Assembly: GCA_027624035.1 (NCBI GenBank)
Contig: JAQBUI010000042.1
Location: 1 to 36,574, forward strand
DNA from: Pseudomonadota bacterium
Lineage (GTDB): Bacteria; Pseudomonadota; Gammaproteobacteria; Pseudomonadales; Azotimanducaceae
DNA: 36,574 nt
Direction of reading: 5' to 3'
Shown here: in pieces, positions 11,008 through 18,777 of the stretch
How positions within the stretch are numbered: position 1 is the stretch's first letter
Layout: every line of letters begins with the position of its first letter
The notes under the pieces: generated by a model
Seen by the model: only the letters and a program-made list of their open reading frames with translations
Told to the model about the DNA's origin: nothing
Database searches by the model: none
Position numbers and translations under genes: made by a program

Positions 11008-11589
11008 TCAGAAAAAAGGCTCATCTCGTTTCCCGGCCCGGTTCGCGCTCAGTCTGGCGGCCAGGATACCAGCAAGAAGGCCAAATAGATGACCCTCCCA
11101 GGACACGAAACTGTCACCCGGCAGCACACCGTAGATCAACCCGCCATAGTAGATCACCATGAACCCGGACACGATCAATGTGGACGGGCTCCGCTCATAG
11201 ACCCCGAGCGCCACCAGATAGCCGAAATAACCGAACACCAGGCCGCTGGCTCCAATGTGGAAGGCAACCCGGCCGAAGCACCATACCAGCAAACCAGCGA
11301 GCAGCGTAACCATGACCGAGACAAAAATGAAACGGGACGTTCCGCGAGTGCCCACGAGCAGACCCATGACCAGCAATGGCGTGGTGTTCACGAGCAGATG
11401 CTCGAAATTCCCGTGGAGAAAGACCCAGAAAATGATCCCCGGCAGGGTTTCGAGATTCCTGGGGTAGACACCGTAGTAGTTGAGCCGGTGCCCGAGCAGG
11501 CTGTTGACGCCCTCAACGCACCAGACCAATACCACCAGGACAATGACGGCGCGGCCACCGACAATCCAGTTTGCAAACAGTTGTTTCAC
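11008..11589 (-). CDS. Rhomboid-family intramembrane serine protease
   Basis: 193 residues with about six membrane segments. Rhomboid features are HGNFEHLLVNTTPLL (residues 59-73), the catalytic serine S115 in HIGASGLVFGYFG, and the catalytic histidine H167 in SWEGHLFGLLAG. The enzyme cleaves within or next to transmembrane segments of other membrane proteins. Translation starts at GTG (11589), which overlaps the stop of the potassium-channel gene by four bases (GTGA), so the two are translationally coupled. Its place in a PspA-type envelope-stress operon suggests membrane-protein quality control, but the substrate is unknown. Confidence 0.92.
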   Translation of the reverse strand: MKQLFANWIVGGRAVIVLVVLVWCVEGVNSLLGHRLNYYGVYPRNLETLPGIIFWVFLHGNFEHLLVNTTPLLVMGLLVGTRGTSRFIFVSVMVTLLAGLLVWCFGRVAFHIGASGLVFGYFGYLVALGVYERSPSTLIVSGFMVIYYGGLIYGVLPGDSFVSWEGHLFGLLAGILAARLSANRAGKRDEPFF

Positions 11590-12680
11590 TGCAGGCAGGC
11601 GCTGACTCGCTCCGGTTGATACTCGGCATCCTGAGACACCATCAGGAACAGGGCCTTGCCAGAAACGGCCCCATCCGGATGAGGGTTCACGACGATGTTG
11701 TCATCCAGACCAAGATAGCCGAGGGGCGTCCCCAGCCCCTGCTTCAAAAGCCGCGACGCCAGTTCTCCCCAGGGCTGATGATTGAAATGCACATCGTAGC
11801 GACGCGGATGAGTACCCTGGTATCTGAAGAGATCTTCCATGATCGCCTCTGTGCCTGGTGCGGCCATCGCTCTGACCAGCAGTTCCGGATAGGCTCGTAC
11901 CGGCCGGATGACCGCGTTGGCTCCATGATGTATCAGGCGCTGCCGATTGGCCTCCTGAACACATTCGGCGAGAACGTAACCATGACTGTCAAAGCTGGAC
12001 AGCTGATCCAGGACGTCCAGGGTCAGGCTGTCGGAGCGGTAGTCACCCGTATCCTCTGCCATGATGACAATGAATCGGGCTGACTGGACATCCACATCTG
12101 AAAGATCAGCCAGACCTTCGGGCCTGCCCGAATGCAGCACCACCCCCATTGCGGCAATGTCGCTGGGCAAACCATCCGGAAAGTCCGAAGACATCACCTG
12201 AATCGGGCAATCTGCCAGTAGCGGGGTTCCCCGAATTTGCTCTACAAGAATCCGCAGATACTTCGGGCCGTCATATTTTGGCGTGTTGATAATGACGATA
12301 TGGTCGTTCATCTTCCATCTCCATTGGCCCTTGCGCATCCGCTCACGACGGTCCAGACGGTAGTCGAACCATTCCCCGGCAATCTGTGCCAACAGGAATA
12401 TGCCGAACACATACATCAGTACGACTGTGGCCATCCGACCTGGCAGGGTGCTCGCGCTCATGTCGCCGTAGCCAACGGTCGTCATTGTGGTCATCGTCAG
12501 CCAGATCGCATCTGCCGGGCCCAGACCTTCGAACTGGATCATGGCGATGACGTTCGCAGCCCCAAGGCCCAGCAACACCAGGAATAGCTGGAATATCTTG
12601 GCTCGACGATCATGCCTCGTCTGTGCGCTATAGTAGCGGTATCGCCGTCGACGCCAGATTTCGCTCTTGATCCTGATCAT
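11586..12680 (-). CDS. Two-helix K+ channel with cytoplasmic RCK/TrkA-N domain
   Basis: 364 residues. The first transmembrane helix is at about 29-48, then a pore helix and the K+ selectivity filter TTVGYGD at residues 67-73, then the second helix at about 82-105. From about residue 125 a Rossmann-like RCK domain follows (NDHIVIINTPKYDG...), with VIMAEDTGDYRSDSLTLDVL and HGANAVIRPVRAYPELLVRAM. The GxGxxG nucleotide motif is replaced by NTPKYDG, as in some RCK channels with altered ligand binding. It should form a tetramer that passes K+ across the inner membrane and is gated by the cytoplasmic ring. It sits 78 bases after the ribbon-helix-helix gene in the yjf-type operon, which suggests a role in membrane-potential response. 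Confidence 0.92.
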   Translation of the reverse strand: MIRIKSEIWRRRRYRYYSAQTRHDRRAKIFQLFLVLLGLGAANVIAMIQFEGLGPADAIWLTMTTMTTVGYGDMSASTLPGRMATVVLMYVFGIFLLAQIAGEWFDYRLDRRERMRKGQWRWKMNDHIVIINTPKYDGPKYLRILVEQIRGTPLLADCPIQVMSSDFPDGLPSDIAAMGVVLHSGRPEGLADLSDVDVQSARFIVIMAEDTGDYRSDSLTLDVLDQLSSFDSHGYVLAECVQEANRQRLIHHGANAVIRPVRAYPELLVRAMAAPGTEAIMEDLFRYQGTHPRRYDVHFNHQPWGELASRLLKQGLGTPLGYLGLDDNIVVNPHPDGAVSGKALFLMVSQDAEYQPERVSACLQ

Positions 12681-12758
12681 GGATCGCCACTGTCCGGTTC
12701 ATTCCCACGAGACATTACATCACAAGCGCCATGGGATGCCAGACGGGAAGCCCTCGGG

Positions 12759-13082
12759 TCAATCGTCCGGATCGTCCTGCAAATGCGCTATCAGCATTTC
12801 GGCCGCGAGCTGACGAATCTTGAGCCGGTCTGCTGGCGAAACGCCAAACTTTTCACTGAGTATGCGAAAGTCCTTCTCGGACAGAGAGATAGACAGCCTT
12901 GGTCGAACCGGTTTGCGTGTGACCGGCAGCCCAAGAATCTGCCGGATACGATCGGGAGGGTTGATACCCTTTTCGAGCGCCTCGAGGCGAATGCGATGGT
13001 TGACCTCATCACCGACGTCAAATGCAATCTGCACTGCCTTGAGGGCACGCTTTCCTTGTTCCCACTTGCCGCTGGTACTCAT
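12759..13082 (-). CDS. Tandem ribbon-helix-helix-like protein, candidate operon repressor
   Basis: 107 residues from the ATG at 13082, which overlaps the stop of yjfK in an ATGA junction; this decides the start over the longer frame. By eye there are two strand-helix-helix units. The first is ALKAVQIAFDV, DEVNHRIRLEALEKGI, PPDRIRQILGL. The second is VRPRLSISLS, EKDFRILSEKFGV, SPADRLKIRQLAAEML. This is the ribbon-helix-helix DNA-binding pattern, in which strands pair and enter the major groove at palindromic operators. The same operon promoter carries two copies of a perfect palindrome. I infer that this protein binds it, but no homology search was possible and the family is not one I can name. 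Confidence 0.65.
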   Translation of the reverse strand: MSTSGKWEQGKRALKAVQIAFDVGDEVNHRIRLEALEKGINPPDRIRQILGLPVTRKPVRPRLSISLSEKDFRILSEKFGVSPADRLKIRQLAAEMLIAHLQDDPDD

Positions 13083-13759
13083 CCGGATTCTGTCAGCCCT
13101 TTCTCTGCCGGCCAAAGCTCACTGATGTCCGCAATGTCGCGATAAAGCGTCAGGCAGACGTCGGTCTCTCCACCTTCATAGACTTCAATCTCAATGCCAT
13201 GGGTTTCCCCATCGCTGATCAGACAGTAATAGTCGAACGGTTCTCCTACGCCTTCATAGGTCGGTGGCGCGGAGCCACGGTAGTCCTTCTGATAGTAGTA
13301 TCCTCGTTCACCTGAGGAGATCTGGTGATAGGCATCTGCGACGAGCCCCTCGACACCGAGTTCCGCAAGGGCATCGGTCTGCCTGAGCCGGAGTGAGGTT
13401 GCAGACTCGTCATCAAAAATCGAACCAAACTCATCCAGGTCAAACAGTTGCTCGACCAGATCGCGCTTGATACTGAACGTGAAGGCAGCGGTTTCGCGTC
13501 CGCCATCTTCTTCAATGGTGAGGTCAACCCGATCATCCGCGGCGCTTTGCAGCGTAAAGGTCGTGGAGAACTCATGCTCGAATTGCTGTGTTGTGATTGC
13601 CACCACCTTGAAGGTCTGGTCACGCAGTTGAGAAGGCAACCCGTAACTGTCGGACACTTTCAACAAATCCCCGGCCTGGAGTGACCGGGGATGATCCAGG
13701 TGACGAACCTCTGGTGCCTTTCTGGTGCGGCTCCAGAGACCCTTCAGGAAGGAACTCAC
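13079..13759 (-). CDS. yjfK: YjfK-like DUF2491 protein
   Basis: 226 residues. It resembles E. coli YjfK in order and motifs: LQAGDLLKVSDSYGLPSQL near residue 28, SIKRDLVEQLFDLDEFGSIFDD in the middle, ERGYYYQKDYRG, then GEPFDYYCLIS and IEIEVYEGGETDVCLTLYRDIADISELWPAE near the end. There is no signal peptide or membrane segment. The function is unknown; DUF2491 genes habitually follow a PspA-type gene. The start is GTG at 13759, overlapping the end of the PspA-type gene as GTGA, and the stop overlaps the next start as ATGA, so the unit is translationally coupled on both sides. Confidence 0.87.
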   Translation of the reverse strand: MSSFLKGLWSRTRKAPEVRHLDHPRSLQAGDLLKVSDSYGLPSQLRDQTFKVVAITTQQFEHEFSTTFTLQSAADDRVDLTIEEDGGRETAAFTFSIKRDLVEQLFDLDEFGSIFDDESATSLRLRQTDALAELGVEGLVADAYHQISSGERGYYYQKDYRGSAPPTYEGVGEPFDYYCLISDGETHGIEIEVYEGGETDVCLTLYRDIADISELWPAEKGLTESG

Positions 13760-14448
13760 TGGCTCTTCGCCCGAATTCGATCCAGCACCGCGTTGGCTGA
13801 CTTGCCTTCGTCACCTGCGATCCCGGCAGCCTTCATTCGCTCCTCAAGACTCTTGTCAGAATTCTCTGCCTCCAGTTGTTCCGCTGCAGCAAGTCGATCA
13901 AACGTGTTCTGCTGTCGCTGTTTGATCCGCTCCAGAGAGTCCTTGGCAGACAGAATCTTGGAATTGCTGGAGGCAAAGTTGTCAGTGATCGCCGCACTGG
14001 CCTTCTGAACACTTTCCGTCGTCTTGACCATCGAAAGCTGACGTTCATAGTCCTTGACCTGACGCTCAGTCTTCTTGACCAGATCCTTTAGCCGAACGAC
14101 GTGACCGGAGAAGCTCTCATGAACCTGCTGCTCTTCTGCAAGGTCACCCTCCAGGCGCGCGATCTTCTCTGCGATCTCCAGTGCAAGTTCTTCATTTCCT
14201 TTTTCCAGGGCCTGACCGGCATAGCCCTCATGCTCTGTAATCTGCTGCTTCAGAGACTCCACACGGCGCCCCGCCTGCATCTGCTTTGCCATGACGTCCG
14301 TCAGGTCCTGTTTGGCTTTGCGCAAGTGGTTTTCAGCATCCTTGATCTCCTGCTCGAAAATACGGGTCGCGTTAGCGTCAACGATTGACTCGCCCACCTC
14401 TCGAGCCCCGCCTCTGAAGGCCGTCATGATCTTTTTCAGTACGCTCAT
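13756..14448 (-). CDS. yjfJ: PspA/IM30-family protein, YjfJ-like
   Basis: 230 residues that are almost wholly helical and charged, with the start MSVLKKIMTAFRGGAREVGESIVDANATRIFEQEI characteristic of the YjfJ branch of PspA/IM30 (the longest stretch is described here by features: an amphipathic N-terminal helix, then a long coiled coil to residue 185). PspA proteins assemble into ESCRT-III-like rods on damaged inner membrane and limit proton leakage. A GGAG site lies 7 bases before the ATG. No pspF or pspBC is nearby; YjfI- and YjfK-type neighbours replace them, as in E. coli yjfIJK. Confidence 0.9.
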   Translation of the reverse strand: MSVLKKIMTAFRGGAREVGESIVDANATRIFEQEIKDAENHLRKAKQDLTDVMAKQMQAGRRVESLKQQITEHEGYAGQALEKGNEELALEIAEKIARLEGDLAEEQQVHESFSGHVVRLKDLVKKTERQVKDYERQLSMVKTTESVQKASAAITDNFASSNSKILSAKDSLERIKQRQQNTFDRLAAAEQLEAENSDKSLEERMKAAGIAGDEGKSANAVLDRIRAKSQ

Positions 14449-14475
14449 TTCAACACTCCTCCGGAATCTCCGGGT

Positions 14476-14883
14476 CTACTTCAAATAATCTTCAAGAGCC
14501 GTGATGGATTCCACCGCGTTCTCTGTCAGGGTAATGATCTCGTGCCCAACCTCTTCCAGGCTGGACGAATTCGATAAAGCGCCAAAAATGACGAATCGGT
14601 CACCAATCTTGGCAAATGATGACAACGGAATCGGGATGTTCAGCTCAAGCATTTCCTCAAGCATCTCCGAACGGCTCTCGGGCTTGACTTCCTCGTCTGT
14701 AAACAGATACGTGATGCACAGGATCTGAGTATCCGTCACCGAGACGTAGGTGGGCAGTTCATCGAAGTCGCCCACAGTAATCTGAAGGACCTCTGTCTCG
14801 CCTGGTATCGGCTGACACTCGAACTGATAGCCATCAAAGGTCGACATCTCTGAAATCCTCATCGCGAGATCGTCTATGTTCAT
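14476..14883 (-). CDS. yjfI: YjfI-like DUF2170 protein
   Basis: 135 residues, acidic, no signal peptide. It resembles E. coli YjfI (DUF2170): an N-terminal helix and strand pair ending in DELPTYVSVTDTQILCITYLF, then LNIPIPLSSFAKIGDRFVIFGALSNSSSLEEVGHEIITL and a helical tail. The function is unknown; it is the regular first partner of YjfJ/PspA. The ATG at 14883 has an excellent AAGGAG site. This is the first gene of the operon, 23 bases downstream of the nearer of two palindromes. Confidence 0.87.
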   Translation of the reverse strand: MNIDDLAMRISEMSTFDGYQFECQPIPGETEVLQITVGDFDELPTYVSVTDTQILCITYLFTDEEVKPESRSEMLEEMLELNIPIPLSSFAKIGDRFVIFGALSNSSSLEEVGHEIITLTENAVESITALEDYLK

Positions 14884-14905
14884 CCATTCGCTCCTTATCT
14901 CAACG

Positions 14906-14920
14906 CGACATATTATGTCA
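14906..14920. promoter_or_regulatory. Palindromic operator 1 upstream of yjfI
   Basis: GACATATTATGTC at 14907-14919 is a perfect 13-base dyad around a central T. It lies immediately downstream of the predicted transcription start, a classical position for repressor binding. Its centre is 35 bases from the second copy. Confidence 0.8.
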
Positions 14921-14928
14921 CGATGCCT

Positions 14929-14956
14929 AGTTTACGAGGATGACATATTATGTCAA
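14929..14956 (-). promoter_or_regulatory. Promoter of the yjfI operon
   Basis: On the minus strand a perfect -35 TTGACA (14956-14951) is followed 16 bases later by TAAACT (14934-14929), a 4/6 match to the -10 consensus. Transcription would begin near 14922. The -35 box lies inside palindrome 2, and palindrome 1 lies just after the start site. Confidence 0.65.
14941..14955. promoter_or_regulatory. Palindromic operator 2 upstream of yjfI
   Basis: TGACATATTATGTCA is a perfect 15-base palindrome that shares most of its bases with the -35 hexamer. Binding here would block RNA polymerase. Confidence 0.82.
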
Positions 14957-15024
14957 CCTCTTTTTGGTTTTGTCGTGCCCGTTCACCATCGGCAGGCCAT
15001 GCCGCTAATCCTGCATGATCCAGA

Positions 15025-16722
15025 TTAATCCTGATAGAGCCCCAGCTCGGCGCGCCACGCATTGGTATGGTACTGATAGACACGATGCGTGCCCAGCCTG
15101 TTGATGTCGACCTGCTCGTCAAAAAAGTTGCGCGGGAATTCAAAGGCTGCCAGCAGCAGGTCCCTGGTCAACCAGCGGTGTTCCACCGGCAGTGACTCCA
15201 GGGACGCAAGCCGCTGGCGAACGCCAACCGGCTGCCGGGTGGCGATGGTCCATCCCCACTCACCGAAACTGGGAATGTTCTGGCGGTATTGTTCAACGTG
15301 GGCAAACCCCACCGATTCAATCGTCCTGCCGATGCAAAGGAAGGCGAGCTTGGCGTGATAGGGCGAAGTGGACTGGACTGCCAGTACGCCGTTGGCAGAC
15401 AGCAGTTCATAAAGCCGTCTATAGAAATAGTCGCTGTACACTCTGTTCAGGTCAGGATGGCTCGGGTCTGGCAGGTCGACGATGATGGCATCAAAGAGTC
15501 GGTCCTGTTCGAGCATCCTTTCTACCTCCACAAAGGCGTCACCGATCACCACTTCGACTCGCGGGTCTGCAAAGGATCTTTGATTGAGTTCCACCAGCGC
15601 CTGACGATACGCGGACATGTCCTGTCCCGGGCTGAAAAAAGCCACGAGTTCAGCATCCAGGTCCACCAGGGTCACCCGGGCTGGGTCGAAGTCAAGCACA
15701 TCACGTAACGCAAGACCATCGCCTCCGCCCACGATCAGTACCGCGGGATGAGGACCTGCCACCGACAGCGCCGGATGAACCAGCATGCTGTGATAGATGT
15801 GTTCATCATTGCTGGAGAACTGCAGTCGACCGTTAAGGTAAAACCCGTAGACCGGTGTTCGCGCGGTGCCCCTCCGACGTTCTGTAACCGTCAGGTGCTG
15901 ATAGTGTGACGACTGGCTATAGACCACAGGGTCCTGGTACAGCAGGTTGGTCATTCGGGTCGTCCAGTCGTCGCCAAAGTGGTATACCCAGATCGACAGG
16001 ACCAGCACCAGCCCATGCAGGCCAAGCAGGATGCCCCGCCCAACGATCTTCTGCCAGTAACTGGCCATGAAGACGAGCCCGGCCGCAACATTCGCCAGGG
16101 CCGTCAACACCGCCGCCTGGGTGACCGGCAGAGACAGCATGATGCCAACCCAGAGAGCCGCCCCTGCCCCGGCCCCGATGTAGTCAGCGCCATAGATCGT
16201 GCCGGTGTTGTGTTCGAGATGTTCACCATAGACCTGTTCTCTAACACGGGCGATAAGGGGAATCTCCATTCCGATCAGGAGCCCGATCAAAATGCCGAAA
16301 AAGTAGGGCGAGAGCGTTGCCATGGTATGGAGCGTACTGATCCAGCCACCGCGAGGCACGAGATCAGGTGGCAGTTCAAAGGTCGCGGCAATCACCTCCG
16401 GCAGGATGGCACTGATGGAAACCATGGAGGCAATCAGAAGAATGCTGGAAACACCAAAAAAGGCAATTGCTGCCTCAAGCCACGCAAACGCCGTAAAAGG
16501 GGCACGGATCAGCTTTGCCGCAAGAGACCCGACCCCCATACTGACGATCATCAGCCCGATCATGGTATAGATGACCGTCTCTACGCCACCAAGCACCCTG
16601 CCAGCGTAGTGGGAAAGCAGATACTCGTAGATCAGGCCACAGGCCGCCAGAACGCCCATGATGCCGATGAGCACCACATCATGAATCAGCAACACGCCCG
16701 AGCCGCGCCCGATCAGGGACAT
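15025..16722 (-). CDS. Membrane-anchored spermidine-synthase-like protein
   Basis: 565 residues from the ATG at 16722 (a TTG at 16734 is also in frame). The N-terminal 240 residues hold about seven membrane segments. The C-terminal half is a spermidine synthase (aminopropyltransferase) fold: VLIVGGGDGLALRDVLDFDP, VTLVDLDAELVAFF, a second acidic motif IIVDLPDPSHPDLNRVYSDYFYRRL, and LAVQSTSPYH. Soluble SpeE enzymes transfer aminopropyl from decarboxylated S-adenosylmethionine to putrescine. This long membrane form could make polyamines at the membrane or modify another amine. The gene starts 12 bases after the DUF350 stop. In E. coli yjfIJKLMC the polyamine-related gene is the glutathionylspermidine-synthase-like yjfC, so a polyamine link seems conserved though the enzyme differs. 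Confidence 0.88.
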   Translation of the reverse strand: MSLIGRGSGVLLIHDVVLIGIMGVLAACGLIYEYLLSHYAGRVLGGVETVIYTMIGLMIVSMGVGSLAAKLIRAPFTAFAWLEAAIAFFGVSSILLIASMVSISAILPEVIAATFELPPDLVPRGGWISTLHTMATLSPYFFGILIGLLIGMEIPLIARVREQVYGEHLEHNTGTIYGADYIGAGAGAALWVGIMLSLPVTQAAVLTALANVAAGLVFMASYWQKIVGRGILLGLHGLVLVLSIWVYHFGDDWTTRMTNLLYQDPVVYSQSSHYQHLTVTERRRGTARTPVYGFYLNGRLQFSSNDEHIYHSMLVHPALSVAGPHPAVLIVGGGDGLALRDVLDFDPARVTLVDLDAELVAFFSPGQDMSAYRQALVELNQRSFADPRVEVVIGDAFVEVERMLEQDRLFDAIIVDLPDPSHPDLNRVYSDYFYRRLYELLSANGVLAVQSTSPYHAKLAFLCIGRTIESVGFAHVEQYRQNIPSFGEWGWTIATRQPVGVRQRLASLESLPVEHRWLTRDLLLAAFEFPRNFFDEQVDINRLGTHRVYQYHTNAWRAELGLYQD

Positions 16723-16734
16723 GGCAACGGGCAA

Positions 16735-17637
16735 TCAGGCGAACAGCGCGACGAAGAACAAACCAACGGAGATGGCAATCGCGGCCTCAATGGCGGCTAC
16801 ACCCACATTGTTCTGATCATCCACCTCTTCTATGACGTTCACGCCCATCAGCACCACATGCCGTGCGAGGCTCGCGATGATCGACACGAGAATCGTCAAT
16901 ACCAGGGTCGCGCCTGCCCAGAGCGCGAGCGCCAGAACCAGCGCGTCCGGGCGATAGGCGACGATCCCGGATACGGCCGTTACCGCAAGCGCCACGCTCA
17001 TCAGATGACCAAAGAACCGAATTGACAACGCGGTCCTGCCCTCGGCAAATGCCGCCTGCAGACTGTTACCATCGTGACGACGGGCATAGACCACTGTCCG
17101 AAAATAAGACACCAGCGCCAGCAAAAGCTGGGTGATCACAAACGCCGCGAGAACGATCAACAGCCCGCCGATGGTGCTGTTCTCAACCCACAGCATCACG
17201 GCACGCAGGACGAGACCGGTGGCCAGCGTGTTCGCTGCGTCAACCATCGCGGCTGCAATGTTGCCCTGCTTGATCTGGGCCTGAATCTCGATACCACGCA
17301 GGACCAACCGATCCTGCATGATCCGACCGACCTTGATCAGGATGACGCCCAGAATCCCGTAAGATAATACGCTGACCACCTCACTGGTGTACGTCATTCC
17401 CGGCTCTCCAGATACGGCGCCTGTCAGCATCAGGGCTAACGATAGAATTCCCGCAGCCATGGCAATGCCGAAGGCCACGTTGTCCCGGGCTGCCAGTTCA
17501 TCGGCGCTGTTCACATTGGCCACAATCCCGGTGAGAAAACGCAGCCCACTGATCATGGCAACCGCAATCACCAGGTCGATCAGGAGAATCTGGTAGATAT
17601 AGATATCGGCGCTACTGAAGTTGATGATGTCACCCAT
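16735..17637 (-). CDS. DUF350 inner-membrane protein, YjfL-like, duplicated
   Basis: 300 residues from MGDIINFSSADIY at 17637, preceded by GGGCAGGA; the longer frame to 17718 only translates an 11-bp repeat and is rejected. About eight membrane helices are arranged as two similar four-helix halves. The first half carries NSADELAARDNVAFGIAMAAGILSLALML (about residues 35-65) and the second an equivalent DQNNVGVAAIEAAIAISVGLFFVALFA at the end. This is the pattern of a tandem DUF350 (YjfL) protein. The biochemical role is unknown; the family travels with PspA-type and polyamine genes. It lies between the lipoprotein gene (92 bases upstream) and the spermidine-synthase-like gene. Confidence 0.85.
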   Translation of the reverse strand: MGDIINFSSADIYIYQILLIDLVIAVAMISGLRFLTGIVANVNSADELAARDNVAFGIAMAAGILSLALMLTGAVSGEPGMTYTSEVVSVLSYGILGVILIKVGRIMQDRLVLRGIEIQAQIKQGNIAAAMVDAANTLATGLVLRAVMLWVENSTIGGLLIVLAAFVITQLLLALVSYFRTVVYARRHDGNSLQAAFAEGRTALSIRFFGHLMSVALAVTAVSGIVAYRPDALVLALALWAGATLVLTILVSIIASLARHVVLMGVNVIEEVDDQNNVGVAAIEAAIAISVGLFFVALFA

Positions 17638-17655
17638 AGTCCTGCCCTTTCTTAT

Positions 17656-17710
17656 GTCCTGTATCAGTCCTGTATCCGTCCTGTATCCGTCCTGTATCCG
17701 TCCTGAAACC
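17656..17710 (+). repeat. 11-bp tandem repeat, five copies
   Basis: Five consecutive units of GTCCTGTATCC (first and last imperfect) fill most of the gap between the lipoprotein stop and the DUF350 start. The period is about one helical turn. Confidence 0.9.
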
Positions 17711-17729
17711 GGATTCACAGGAATATGAA

Positions 17730-18749
17730 CTACTTTCCACGGGATGCACCGCTAGAGGTCCGATAGCTGCTCGACCGGCTACTGCTCTGAAATTTTGATG
17801 TTGACGATGTGGCGGCTGGTTTCGATGCAGAGGCATACTGGCTTTTGAAGGCCGACGACTTCTGCAACTGCTTACTCGCACCGCTAAGCCCGGTAGCACC
17901 GCTGCGTGTCTTGGAATAAGGGCTCTTGTACTTTCCCGTAGAACCGAATTGCTTCTGGGCCCGGGTGTCAACATCCTGCTGCCGGGAGTACTGACTGCGC
18001 GAAGTATAGTGATCCCGCCCAACGTCATGATAATAGGAGTAGCCACGATTCCCCGACCAGTCATTGTAGTAGTAGCGGTCACGTCCAAACAGTGAATACG
18101 CGGCGTACCATGTCCAGAAAGACCCACCGGTCCCATGCTGCCAATGACCATAGTGGGGGTTACCGATGTATTGACCGCCATACCCGCTCTGGGCCGAGGC
18201 ATTCAGCTGTTGCTCGGCAGACCTGCTTACGGCATTCACTCTGGCCAGTTCACCGTCAGAAAGGTCTGCCAGGACATTCACGGTGTCAGACAGGGCATCA
18301 TTGAAGGCTTCCGGGCCAGTGGCCGAGCGCAGTCTGGTGGCCTCATCCAGTCGCTCCGTCCAGGAAGCGAACGCATCGGTTCCGTTCTTCAGCCGGTCCG
18401 CCCGACTCTCCAGACTCTTGAACAAGGGCCCCTCAGGGGTGGCATCTTTTTCAAGTTCGATCAGCAACGGCATCAGGTCCGGTTTGCTGGACTTGAGAAC
18501 AGCGCCATACTGCTTGATGAAACTGGCATTTCGCAGGCTACCTTCATCAAGTCCCCTGCGCAGAACCTCGATGTTGCGCTCAACCTCCGTCAGTTCATCC
18601 CGGAACCTGGACTCACCCGATGAGCAGCCAACTGCCAACCCAATGATCGACAGGAGCATGAACGATGTCCAAAGCTGAGGAACCATGAACGCTCCGACGA
18701 CCCGTCGTGATGCAGATCGCTGCTGCTGGGCCTTCCTGCGATAGGCCAT
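17730..18749 (-). CDS. Lipoprotein with helical N-terminal half and Ser/Tyr-rich tail
   Basis: 339 residues from the ATG at 18749 (MAYRRKAQQQRSASRR), with GGAT eight bases upstream; a longer frame to 18833 would cross the palindrome. A basic n-region and a hydrophobic segment end in the lipobox LAVGC near residue 41, so a lipid-anchored envelope protein is likely. About 150 residues of predicted helix follow (LTEVERNIEVLRRGLDEGS...), then a Gly/Tyr/His-rich section (YGGQYIGNPHYGHW...). The C-terminal 100 residues are rich in Ser, Lys, Tyr and Ala (KFQSSSRSSSYRTSSGA). In E. coli the lipoprotein YjfM (DUF1190) accompanies YjfL, so this may be its counterpart, but I cannot show homology. First gene of the DUF350/spermidine-synthase unit. 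Confidence 0.8.
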   Translation of the reverse strand: MAYRRKAQQQRSASRRVVGAFMVPQLWTSFMLLSIIGLAVGCSSGESRFRDELTEVERNIEVLRRGLDEGSLRNASFIKQYGAVLKSSKPDLMPLLIELEKDATPEGPLFKSLESRADRLKNGTDAFASWTERLDEATRLRSATGPEAFNDALSDTVNVLADLSDGELARVNAVSRSAEQQLNASAQSGYGGQYIGNPHYGHWQHGTGGSFWTWYAAYSLFGRDRYYYNDWSGNRGYSYYHDVGRDHYTSRSQYSRQQDVDTRAQKQFGSTGKYKSPYSKTRSGATGLSGASKQLQKSSAFKSQYASASKPAATSSTSKFQSSSRSSSYRTSSGASRGK

Positions 18750-18759
18750 GCTGACATCC

Positions 18760-18774
18760 TGACATAATATGTCG
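18760..18774. promoter_or_regulatory. Palindromic operator 3, upstream of the lipoprotein gene
   Basis: GACATAATATGTC at 18761-18773 is identical on the reverse strand to both yjfI-promoter palindromes. It lies 12 bases before the start codon and covers the predicted transcription start. A further half site, TGACAT, is at 18752-18757. Confidence 0.82.
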
Positions 18775-18777
18775 GTG

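Noticed and set aside
17637..17718. N-terminal extension of the DUF350 protein
   Set aside because: The added residues only translate the 11-bp tandem repeat; the ATG at 17637 has a better ribosome site and starts right before the first membrane helix.
17730..18749. Assignment of the lipoprotein as YjfM (DUF1190)
   Set aside because: The gene position fits but I cannot recognise DUF1190 motifs, so I left the symbol empty.
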